This document shows positions 1-6,987 of a DNA stretch of 19,893 nucleotides, piece after piece (position 1 is the first letter of the stretch; the number at the start of each line of letters is the position of its first letter). Below the pieces are notes generated by a model that did no database searches, was not told the DNA's origin, and saw nothing but the letters and a program-made list of their open reading frames with translations. Made by a program: the position numbers and the translations under genes. The stretch lies in assembly GCA_964650695.1 (NCBI GenBank), contig CAZYVA010000027.1, positions 1 to 19,893 on the forward strand, in the 5' to 3' direction. The DNA is from CAZYVA01 sp964650695. GTDB lineage: Bacteria > Bacillota > Clostridia > Lachnospirales > Lachnospiraceae.

Positions 1-1393
1 CTCGGTTACGTCGTCGGTGCTGCAGTTTAATTACGGCGGGTATTGTATCAATATTCTGGATACGCCGGGGCATCAGGATTTCTCGGAGGACACGTACCGT
101 ACTTTGATGGCGGCGGATTCTGCCGTGATGGTGATTGACGCGTCCAAAGGCGTGGAGGCGCAGACGCGCAAGCTCTTCAAGGTTTGTACGATGCGTCATA
201 TCCCGATTTTCACATTCATCAATAAGATGGACCGGGATGCGAGGGATACATTTGAGCTTTTGGATGATATCGAGCAGGAGTTGGGCATTGAGACCTGCCC
301 GGTCAACTGGCCGATTGGCTCCGGGAAAGAATTCCGGGGCGTTTATGACAGGAAAAGCGGGACGGTAGAGCTTTTTTCCGACACGCGGAAGGGGACCAGG
401 CAGGGGGCGGTCCGGAAAGTGGCGGTTGACGGCCCGGAAATCGACACGCTCGTTTCTGCGGAGCAGAAAGCACGGCTGATGGAGGAGATGGAGCTGCAGG
501 ACGGCGCCGGGGCGGGATTTGACCAGGGGATGGTAAGCCGTGGGGAACTGTCCCCGGTATTCTTCGGATCCGCGCTGACGAATTTCGGGGTGGAGACCTT
601 TTTAAAGCATTTTCTGAATATGACGACCTCCCCCTTGCCGAGGATGTCGGACAAGGGGATCATCGATCCGATGGAGGAAGGGGATTTCTCCGCGTTTGTG
701 TTTAAAATCCAGGCAAATATGAACAAAGCCCATCGGGACCGGATCGCGTTTATGCGCATCTGCTCCGGGAAGTTTGAGGCGGGGATGGATGTCTGGCATG
801 TGCAGGGCGGGAAAAAAGTACGCCTCTCCCAGCCGCAGCAGATGATGGCGAGTGAACGGCACATAGTCGAAAAAGCTTACGGGGGCGACATCATCGGCGT
901 GTTTGACCCAGGGGTGTACGCCATCGGGGACACCTTCACCACGGCGAAGGACCGGTTTTCCTATGAGGGCATCCCCACATTCGCGCCGGAGCATTTCGCA
1001 AGGGTGCGCCAGGCGGATACGATGAAGCGGAAGCAGTTTGTCAAAGGGATCAGCCAGATTGCCCAGGAGGGCGCCATCCAGATCTTCCAGGAACACAATA
1101 CCGGCATGGAGGAGATCATTGTCGGGGTCGTAGGCGTGCTGCAGTTTGACGTGCTGAAATACCGCCTGCAAAAGGAATATAATGTAGAAATCCGCATGGA
1201 TCCCCTGCCATATGGGTATATCCGCTGGATCGGGAACGAGGGGCTTGACCTGGACAAGCTGACAGGCACGTCGGATATGAAAAAGGTCCGGGACTTAAAA
1301 GGGAGGCCGCTGCTTTTGTTTGTCAATGAATGGAGCATCAGGCTGACGCTGGAAAGGAATGAAGGGCTTGTGCTGGAGGAATTTGCCAGATAG
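1..1393 (+). CDS. prfC: Peptide chain release factor 3 (RF3), 5' end missing
   Basis: RF3 is a cytoplasmic translational GTPase that recycles RF1 and RF2 from the ribosome after peptide release. The frame is open from base 2, giving 463 residues; the family is about 530, so roughly 65 N-terminal residues including the Walker A loop lie left of the window. Visible first is SVTSS (the switch I/G2 region), then DTPGHQDFSEDTYRTL (G3 and switch II) and NKMD (G4), followed by the beta-barrel and C-terminal domains. The RF3-typical switch II sequence separates it from EF-G and from tetracycline-protection proteins. The first ATG at base 17 lies inside the G domain and is not the start. A GC-rich hairpin lies at 1413-1432 after the stop but has no T tract, so I do not call a terminator. 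Identity is very secure. Confidence 0.96.
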   Translation, partial: SVTSSVLQFNYGGYCINILDTPGHQDFSEDTYRTLMAADSAVMVIDASKGVEAQTRKLFKVCTMRHIPIFTFINKMDRDARDTFELLDDIEQELGIETCPVNWPIGSGKEFRGVYDRKSGTVELFSDTRKGTRQGAVRKVAVDGPEIDTLVSAEQKARLMEEMELQDGAGAGFDQGMVSRGELSPVFFGSALTNFGVETFLKHFLNMTTSPLPRMSDKGIIDPMEEGDFSAFVFKIQANMNKAHRDRIAFMRICSGKFEAGMDVWHVQGGKKVRLSQPQQMMASERHIVEKAYGGDIIGVFDPGVYAIGDTFTTAKDRFSYEGIPTFAPEHFARVRQADTMKRKQFVKGISQIAQEGAIQIFQEHNTGMEEIIVGVVGVLQFDVLKYRLQKEYNVEIRMDPLPYGYIRWIGNEGLDLDKLTGTSDMKKVRDLKGRPLLLFVNEWSIRLTLERNEGLVLEEFAR

Positions 1394-1474
1394 GGAGAGG
1401 CTGCCGGCAAATGGCCGGGGCTTCCCGCGGCCAAGGTCCATAGGGAAAGGTTTGAAAGGTTTTGCGAAAAGCAG

Positions 1475-1503
1475 TTGACACAGGCCGGAAGGTATGGTAA
1501 CAT
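1475..1503 (+). promoter_or_regulatory. Sigma-A type promoter of the infC operon
   Basis: A perfect -35 box TTGACA (1475-1480) is followed by a 17-base spacer and a -10 box TAACAT (1498-1503). TG stands one base before the -10 box (extended -10). Transcription would begin near 1510, leaving a leader of about 245 bases before infC. The assignment is by match to consensus only. Confidence 0.75.
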
Positions 1504-1509
1504 TGCCAG

Positions 1510-1668
1510 CGTGGGGAAGCGGCGGCTTTCCTGCGTTGGTAAATAAAGCAGAGTATCCACTCTCACCGCAGCGCGATTGGGCGGCTGATGGTTTGATATT
1601 GTGTAAGTCTTTTGGAATGGGAGCTTTCATTGTCGTCTTAGTGGGTAGTCTGGCTATCCGCTTTTTTT
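1510..1668 (+). promoter_or_regulatory. infC leader with intrinsic terminator (L20-type attenuator candidate)
   Basis: The leader ends in an intrinsic terminator: arms 1641-1648 and 1654-1661, a five-base loop, then seven T (1662-1668), all before infC starts. Upstream, 1531-1535 can pair with 1567-1571 around a perfect inner hairpin, AGAGT (1550-1554) with ACTCT (1559-1563). TATCCACT (1554-1561) can also pair with AGTGGGTA (1640-1647), which is the 5' arm of the terminator, allowing one G-U pair. That pairing would be mutually exclusive with the terminator. In Bacillus subtilis the infC-rpmI-rplT operon is repressed by its own L20 through premature termination in such a leader. The structure is read by eye; the L20 assignment follows from gene order. 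Confidence 0.7.
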
Positions 1669-1755
1669 CTGTGCAAAAAGCCTGATTGTACGGCCATAGT
1701 CTTTGTGTGGCTGCGGGTAGCGTTCATAATCATCCAAAATGGGAGGTGCACGACG

Positions 1756-2262
1756 ATTAGCGATTTAATGATTAACGGGCAGATTAGGGACAAAGAGGTA
1801 CGCGTCATCAGCGAAAGAGGGGAGCAGTTAGGGATCATGCCGCCGAGGGAGGCCATGAAGCTGGCGATGGAGGCTGAACTGGATCTGGTGAAGGTTGCCC
1901 CGAAAGCGCAGCCGCCGGTATGCAAGATCATCGATTATGGGAAATACCGGTATGAACTTGCGAGAAAAGAAAAGGAAGCAAGGAAGAAGCAGAAAACCGT
2001 GGAGCTCAAGGAGGTCCGCCTTTCTCCGAATATCGACACGAACGACCTCAATACAAAAGTCAACAATGCGAGGAAATTTATCAGCAAGGGCAATAAGGTC
2101 AAAGTGACGCTCCGTTTCCGCGGACGCGAGATGGCGCACGTGCATCAGACGAAGCATGTCCTGGATGATTTCGCCCGGATGCTTGCGGACGTGGCTGCCA
2201 TAGAGAAACCGCCAAAGATGGAAGGGCGCAGTATGAGCATGGTTTTAGCGGAAAAACGTTAA
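1756..2262 (+). CDS. infC: Translation initiation factor IF-3
   Basis: IF3 binds the 30S subunit, blocks early 50S joining and proofreads start codon and initiator tRNA. The product is 168 residues, the usual size. It begins ISDLMINGQIRDKEVRVI, the standard N-terminal domain opening, and the C-terminal domain carries KVKVTLRFRGREMAH. The start chosen is ATT at 1756: a strong site GGAGGTG (1742-1748) stands seven bases before it, whereas the first good ATG (1768) is about 20 bases away and the upstream ATG at 1705 precedes the binding site. AUU starts are a known hallmark of infC and make IF3 limit its own synthesis, because IF3 discriminates against non-standard starts. It is first in the operon with rpmI and rplT, behind the attenuator-like leader. 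Confidence 0.95.
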   Translation: MSDLMINGQIRDKEVRVISERGEQLGIMPPREAMKLAMEAELDLVKVAPKAQPPVCKIIDYGKYRYELARKEKEARKKQKTVELKEVRLSPNIDTNDLNTKVNNARKFISKGNKVKVTLRFRGREMAHVHQTKHVLDDFARMLADVAAIEKPPKMEGRSMSMVLAEKR

Positions 2263-2295
2263 AAAATTTCAAATACAGATAAGGAGGGCTTTATC

Positions 2296-2493
2296 ATGCC
2301 AAAAATCAAAACAAAAAGAGCTGCGGCAAAGCGCTTTAAAAAGACAGGTACAGGGAAATTAGTAAGGCATAAAGCGTACAAGAGCCATATTTTGACGAAG
2401 AAATCCACAAAACGCAAGAGGAACCTCAGGAAACCGATCGTGGCGGATGCATCAAACGTGAAGAACATGAAGAAAATATTGCCATATCTGTAA
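2296..2493 (+). CDS. rpmI: Large ribosomal subunit protein bL35
   Basis: A small, very basic structural protein of the 50S subunit. The 65-residue product begins MPKIKTKRAAAKRFKKTGTG, the classic L35 opening, and carries the KSHILTKKSTKRKRNLRKP core. A strong binding site AAGGAGGG (2281-2288) lies eight bases before the ATG. It sits between infC and rplT with short gaps (33 and 45 bases), the conserved Gram-positive order, and is expected to share the infC promoter and L20-mediated control. No anomalies. Confidence 0.97.
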   Translation: MPKIKTKRAAAKRFKKTGTGKLVRHKAYKSHILTKKSTKRKRNLRKPIVADASNVKNMKKILPYL

Positions 2494-2538
2494 ATCCGGT
2501 CTGGATGGGATGGCAAGATTGAAGGAGGAATAGAAGAG

Positions 2539-2895
2539 ATGGCAAGAATCAAAGGCGGGTTAAACGCGAGGAAGAAACACAACAGAGTATTGAAGCTGGC
2601 GAAAGGATACAGGGGGGCACGTTCCAAGCAGTACCGGATCGCAAAACAGTCCGTGATGCGGGCGCTGGCTTCCTCCTATTCCGGACGCAAGCAGCGCAAA
2701 CGTCAGATGCGCCGGCTTTGGATCGCGCGTATCAATGCGGCTGCGCGGCTGAACGGGATGTCCTACAGCAAGCTGATGCATGGCTTGAAGCTTGCGGATG
2801 TGGAGATCAACCGGAAGATGCTGGCTGAGATGGCGGTGAACGATGCAGAAGGGTTCACAACGATCGTGGAGACTGCCAGGAAAGCGCTTGCGTAA
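2539..2895 (+). CDS. rplT: Large ribosomal subunit protein bL20
   Basis: L20 binds 23S rRNA early in 50S assembly and, in both E. coli and B. subtilis, represses its own operon by binding the mRNA leader. The 118-residue product is full length and starts MARIKGGLNARKKHNRVLKL, followed by the long basic helix (AKGYRGARSKQYRIAKQ) and the globular RNA-binding part (RRLWIARINAAARLNGMSYS). A site GAAGGAGG (2520-2527) precedes the ATG by about 11 bases. It is the last gene of infC-rpmI-rplT. It is the expected effector of the leader at 1510-1668. Confidence 0.97.
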   Translation: MARIKGGLNARKKHNRVLKLAKGYRGARSKQYRIAKQSVMRALASSYSGRKQRKRQMRRLWIARINAAARLNGMSYSKLMHGLKLADVEINRKMLAEMAVNDAEGFTTIVETARKALA

Positions 2896-3087
2896 GAGGC
2901 TTTGCGCGTTTGGGCGCAGACCGCTTTACGCTGATGGGGTGACAATTAAAAACTGGCACATTGATGGAACCGTTTTATGGGAATGTGGAAGGAAACTGCT
3001 GTTTGCAAATGTTGTAATGGCAGTTTTTCCGCTTGTAAAGATAGCAAGCCGGTATCATAGCATAAAAGGTTCCTGGAGGAAAAGGCA
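2896..3087 (+). other. Spacer between rplT and trpS with hairpins
   Basis: This 192-base gap holds no gene. TGCGC (2903-2907) pairs with GCGCA (2914-2918) just after rplT, without a T tract. A second hairpin pairs AAACTGC (2993-2999) with GCAGTTT (3020-3026), continuing into five T (3024-3028); it could be a weak terminator for the rplT operon. A third, GCTTG (3031-3035) with CAAGC (3045-3049), stands before trpS. A possible but poor -10 box TATCAT lies at 3053-3058 with no good -35 box. No T-box leader motifs were found. Confidence 0.4.
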
Positions 3088-4092
3088 ATGATCGGAGATA
3101 AAAAAGTAATGTTCAGCGGTATGCAGGCGACGGGGAACCTGACGCTGGGGAACTACCTTGGGGCTTTGAAAAACTGGGTGGCCTTAAGTGATGAATACGA
3201 GTGTTTTTACAGCGTGGTTGATATGCATTCCATCACGGTCAGGCAGGATCCCCTGGACCTGCGCAAACGGGCGCGCGCCCTGTTGACGCTGTACATCGCG
3301 GCAGGGCTTGACCCGGAAAAGAACTGCATCTATTACCAGTCCCATGTGTCCGCGCATGCGGAACTGACATGGATCCTGAATTGTTTTACGTATATGGGGG
3401 AACTGCAGCGGATGACGCAGTTTAAAGATAAAGCCTCTAAGCACGGGGACAATATCAATGCGGGCCTGTTTACCTACCCGGTGCTGATGGCGGCGGATAT
3501 CCTGCTGTACCAGACGGATGTAGTCCCGGTTGGGGCCGATCAGATGCAGCATCTGGAGCTGACGAGGGATATCGCGCAGAGATTCAACAATCTGTTCGGG
3601 GACGTCTTTACGGTCCCGGAGGCTTATATCGGAAAAGTAGGCGCGAAGATCATGAGCCTGCAGGATCCGTCCCGGAAGATGTCCAAGTCCGACGAGAACC
3701 CGAATGCCAGCATCTACCTGATGGACGACGCGGACACCGTCATGCGCAAATGCAGGCGGGCGGTCACGGATTCCGAGGCAGCCATCCGTTACCGCGATGA
3801 GCAGCCGGGCGTCAAAAACCTGATCGATATTTACAGCGCGTGTACTGGGAAACAGCCGGAGGACGTTGTGGGGGAATTTGACGGGAAAGGCTACGGCGAG
3901 TTAAAAACGGCGGTAGGGGAGAGCGTGGTTTCCGTACTGAAACCGTTGCAGGAGGAAGTGGCGCGGCTGGAGAAGGATAAGGCTTACATCGACCAGGCGA
4001 TCAGGGACAATGCAAAAAAAGCGGATTATTATGCGGCAAAGACCTTGCGGAAAGTACAGAAAAAAGTAGGGTTCCCGGTGAGGGTTGGATAA
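3088..4092 (+). CDS. trpS: Tryptophan--tRNA ligase
   Basis: This class I synthetase charges tRNA-Trp with tryptophan in the cytoplasm. The product is 334 residues, the normal bacterial TrpRS length. The HIGH-equivalent is TLGNYLG (residues 19-25) after SGMQATGNL, with T where H is common. MQHLELTRDIAQRFN forms the central nucleotide/tryptophan-site region, and KMSKS is intact at residues 197-201 (SRKMSKSDENPNA). The ATG follows a site CTGGAGGAAAAGG at about 3073-3085. The gene appears monocistronic: a strong promoter for secA starts only five bases after its stop. No T-box leader could be recognised upstream although one is common for trpS in this phylum. Confidence 0.95.
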   Translation: MIGDKKVMFSGMQATGNLTLGNYLGALKNWVALSDEYECFYSVVDMHSITVRQDPLDLRKRARALLTLYIAAGLDPEKNCIYYQSHVSAHAELTWILNCFTYMGELQRMTQFKDKASKHGDNINAGLFTYPVLMAADILLYQTDVVPVGADQMQHLELTRDIAQRFNNLFGDVFTVPEAYIGKVGAKIMSLQDPSRKMSKSDENPNASIYLMDDADTVMRKCRRAVTDSEAAIRYRDEQPGVKNLIDIYSACTGKQPEDVVGEFDGKGYGELKTAVGESVVSVLKPLQEEVARLEKDKAYIDQAIRDNAKKADYYAAKTLRKVQKKVGFPVRVG

Positions 4093-4096
4093 ATGG

Positions 4097-4125
4097 TTGA
4101 ATTGCTTTTTGGTTAGTGTTAAAAT
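4097..4125 (+). promoter_or_regulatory. Strong extended -10 promoter of secA
   Basis: TTGAAT (4097-4102), a 17-base spacer, and TAAAAT (4120-4125), with TG one base before the -10 box (TGTTAAAAT). The predicted transcript start is about 4131-4132. It begins five bases after the trpS stop and leaves a leader of about 220 bases before secA. Confidence 0.75.
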
Positions 4126-4128
4126 GAG

Positions 4129-4272
4129 AATGATACCACACCAAACCGGAACAAACAGCAGTTTTGCACAAATATAGGGAGCGTTTTTGTGCAAAATCCG
4201 CGGATCGTGGATGCTTGCAGGATCGCGGGCGTGCATAGCACGGAGCAATCCGTGGCAATCCGTGGTATCATT
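4129..4272 (+). ncRNA. Structured secA leader RNA (candidate cis-regulatory element)
   Basis: Nested helices can be read directly. P1: AATGATACCAC (4129-4139) pairs perfectly with GTGGTATCATT (4262-4272) and closes the element. P2: TTTTGCACAAA (4162-4172) pairs perfectly with TTTGTGCAAAA (4186-4196), loop 4173-4185. P3: CCGC+GATC (4198-4201, 4203-4206, one bulged G) pairs with GATCGCGG (4221-4228). P4: CGTGC (4230-4234) with GCACG (4238-4242), a three-base loop. A tandem ten-base repeat, GCAATCCGTG twice, fills 4245-4264. P1 begins at or within two bases of the predicted transcript start. I do not recognise a known RNA family: SRP, 6S, tmRNA and T-box signatures are absent. No T tract follows, so it is more likely a 5' UTR element than a free RNA. 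Confidence 0.5.
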
Positions 4273-4350
4273 GGGGGCAAAGACTTTTGACTCCTACATC
4301 ATGGGAATGGGTCTATTATACAAGGTATATACAAGGAGTGTCATTTGTAA

Positions 4351-6921
4351 ATGGGGTTCATACAGAAAATCTTTGGGACACATAGCGAGAATGAATTGAA
4401 ACGGATCTATCCGGTTGTGGATGCAATTGAGTCCATGGATGCCCAGATGCAGGCGATGCCGGATGCGCGGCTGAAGGACAAGACAAGGGAATTTAGGGAG
4501 AGGCTGGCGCAGGGGGAGACGCTGGATGATATCCTGCCGGAGGCTTATGCGGTGGTCCGGGAGGCGGCGAGCAGGACGATCGGGATGAAGCATTACCGGG
4601 TACAGCTTATCGGCGGCGTGATCCTGCACCAGGGCAGGATCGCGGAGATGAAGACCGGTGAAGGGAAGACGCTTGTATCGACGCTCCCGGCTTACCTGAA
4701 CGCCCTCACCGGCGAGGGCGTCCATATCGTCACGGTCAATGATTACCTGGCGAAGCGCGACGCGGAGTGGATGGGAAGCGTCCATGAGTTCCTTGGGCTT
4801 ACGGTCGGCTGCGTGCTGAACGGCATGGACAACGATGAGCGGCGCAAGGAGTACGCCTGCGACATCACCTACGTCACGAATAACGAACTGGGGTTTGATT
4901 ACCTCCGGGACAATATGGTCATCTACAAGGAGCAGCTTGTACAGCGGGGGCTTCGGTACGCAATCATCGACGAAGTGGACTCGGTCCTGATCGATGAGGC
5001 GCGGACGCCGCTGATCATCTCCGGGCAGAGCGGGAAATCGACGAAGCTGTACGAAGCCTGCGATATCCTGGCCGGGCAGTTGGAGCGCGGCGAGGCGAGC
5101 GGCGAGTTCTCCAAGATGAATGCGATCATGGGGGAGGAGATTGAGGAGACCGGCGACTTCATTGTCAATGAAAAGGAGAAGAATATCAACCTGACGGAGG
5201 ACGGCGTCAAAAAAGTGGAGCAGTTTTTCCATCTGGACAATCTCGCGGATGCGGAAAACCTGGAGATCCAGCACAATATCATCCTGGCGCTGCGCGCCCA
5301 CAACCTGATGCACCGGGACCAGGATTACGTCGTCAAGGACGACCAGGTGCTGATCGTAGACGAGTTCACCGGCCGCATCATGCCGGGGCGCCGTTACTCG
5401 GACGGGCTTCACCAGGCGATCGAGGCGAAAGAGCATGTGAAGGTGAAGCGGGAGAGCAAGACGCTGGCGACGATCACGTTCCAGAATTTGTTCAACAAAT
5501 TCGAGAAGAAAGCCGGCATGACCGGCACGGCGCTGACGGAGGAAAAGGAGTTCCGGGAGATTTACGGCATGGACGTGATCGAGATCCCGACGAACGTCCC
5601 GGTCATCCGCCAGGATTGGAACGATGTCGTATACAAGACACAGAAAGAAAAATACCGCGCAGTCTGCGATGCGGTCGAGGAAGCGCACGCGAAGGGGCAG
5701 CCGGTGCTGGTGGGCACCATCACGATCGAAGTGTCGGAGCTTTTGAGCGGGATGCTGCGCCGCAGAGGGATCCAGCACAATGTATTGAACGCGAAGTTCC
5801 ATGAGATGGAGGCGGAGATCGTCGCGCAGGCAGGACAGCACGGGGCGGTCACGATCGCGACGAATATGGCGGGCCGTGGTACGGATATCAAGCTGGACGA
5901 TGAGGCGAGGGCCGCAGGCGGGCTGAAGATCATCGGCACGGAACGCCATGAGTCCAGGCGGATCGACAACCAGCTCCGGGGGCGTTCCGGACGCCAGGGG
6001 GATCCGGGGGAGTCGAGGTTTTATATTTCCCTGGAGGATGACCTGATGCGTCTCTTCGGCTCGGAAAGGCTGATGAATGTCTTCAACGCGCTCGGCGTGG
6101 AGGACGGGGAAGAGATCGAGCACAAAATGCTGAACAGCGCGATCGAGAAAGCGCAGGAGAAGATTGAGATCAACAACTTTGGGATCCGCAAGAACCTGTT
6201 AGAGTACGACCAGGTGATGAATGAGCAGCGCGAGATCATATACGAGGAACGCCGGAAAGTGCTGAACGGCGAAAATATGCGGGATTCGATTTTCCGTATG
6301 ATCAATGATTACGTGGAGAATACGGTCGATAAGATCATCCCGGCGGATATGGATTACGAGGATTGGGACCTGACGGAACTGAACACATCCATCCATCATA
6401 CGGTCCCGATCGAGTATGTGACGCCGGACGATGTGAAAGGGATGCGGCAAAAAGAGCTGAAGCACCTGCTGAAGGAGCGCGCCGCCAGGGTTTACGAGAT
6501 GAAAGAGGCGGAATTCCCGGAAATCGAACACCTCCGCGAGGTAGAGAGGGTCGTGCTTTTGAAGGTGATCGATGCGAAGTGGATGGACCATATTGACGAT
6601 ATGGACCAGCTCCGCCAGGGGATCGGCCTGCAGGCATACGGGCAGCGCGACCCCAAGGTCGAGTATAAGATGCTTGGCTACGAGATGTTCGGCGAGATGA
6701 CGGACGCCATCTATGAGACGACGGTCCGCTCGCTGTGCCATGTCAAGATCGAGCAGAAGGTGGAGCGTGAGCAGGTCGCAAAGGTGACGGGGACGAACAA
6801 GGATGACACCGCCGCGAAAGCGCCGAAACGCCGCGCCGATAAAAAGATTTACCCGAACGACCCCTGCCCGTGCGGCAGCGGAAAGAAATATAAGCAGTGC
6901 TGCGGGCGCAAGCGGGTATAA
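4351..6921 (+). CDS. secA: Protein translocase ATPase SecA
   Basis: SecA is the ATP-driven motor that pushes unfolded preproteins through SecYEG at the membrane. The product is 856 residues, full length for a compact Firmicute SecA. In order: Walker A MKTGEGKT (residues 100-107), the DEVD Walker B (207-210) in IDEVDSVLIDEARTPLIISG, the preprotein cross-linking domain, EFTGRIMPGRRYSDGLHQAIEAKE, the second nucleotide-binding fold (NMAGRGTDIKL, QLRGRSGRQGDPGES), the helical scaffold, and a zinc-binding SEC-C tail with Cys839, Cys841, Cys850 and Cys851. AAGGAG (4333-4338) lies 12 bases before the ATG; the nearby in-frame TTG is excluded by a stop just before the ATG. It appears to be the first gene of secA-prfB-hom. 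Confidence 0.97.
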   Translation: MGFIQKIFGTHSENELKRIYPVVDAIESMDAQMQAMPDARLKDKTREFRERLAQGETLDDILPEAYAVVREAASRTIGMKHYRVQLIGGVILHQGRIAEMKTGEGKTLVSTLPAYLNALTGEGVHIVTVNDYLAKRDAEWMGSVHEFLGLTVGCVLNGMDNDERRKEYACDITYVTNNELGFDYLRDNMVIYKEQLVQRGLRYAIIDEVDSVLIDEARTPLIISGQSGKSTKLYEACDILAGQLERGEASGEFSKMNAIMGEEIEETGDFIVNEKEKNINLTEDGVKKVEQFFHLDNLADAENLEIQHNIILALRAHNLMHRDQDYVVKDDQVLIVDEFTGRIMPGRRYSDGLHQAIEAKEHVKVKRESKTLATITFQNLFNKFEKKAGMTGTALTEEKEFREIYGMDVIEIPTNVPVIRQDWNDVVYKTQKEKYRAVCDAVEEAHAKGQPVLVGTITIEVSELLSGMLRRRGIQHNVLNAKFHEMEAEIVAQAGQHGAVTIATNMAGRGTDIKLDDEARAAGGLKIIGTERHESRRIDNQLRGRSGRQGDPGESRFYISLEDDLMRLFGSERLMNVFNALGVEDGEEIEHKMLNSAIEKAQEKIEINNFGIRKNLLEYDQVMNEQREIIYEERRKVLNGENMRDSIFRMINDYVENTVDKIIPADMDYEDWDLTELNTSIHHTVPIEYVTPDDVKGMRQKELKHLLKERAARVYEMKEAEFPEIEHLREVERVVLLKVIDAKWMDHIDDMDQLRQGIGLQAYGQRDPKVEYKMLGYEMFGEMTDAIYETTVRSLCHVKIEQKVEREQVAKVTGTNKDDTAAKAPKRRADKKIYPNDPCPCGSGKKYKQCCGRKRV

Positions 6922-6987
6922 GGAAACCGGGGCCGGCGAAATGGAAAAAGCAAAGGCGGAATGTAAAAAAAGAAAGAGGTGACGGGC

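Noticed and set aside
1413..1432. Terminator after prfC
   Set aside because: The GC-rich hairpin is followed by no T run.
2896..3087. T-box leader for trpS
   Set aside because: TGGAACCG and TGGCAC fragments occur near 2955-2971, but the full T-box sequence, Stem I motifs and room for a 200-base leader are missing.
4294..6123. 609-residue minus-strand ORF
   Set aside because: It is the antisense shadow of secA; the sequence is low-complexity in Asp, Arg and Leu and has no recognisable domain.
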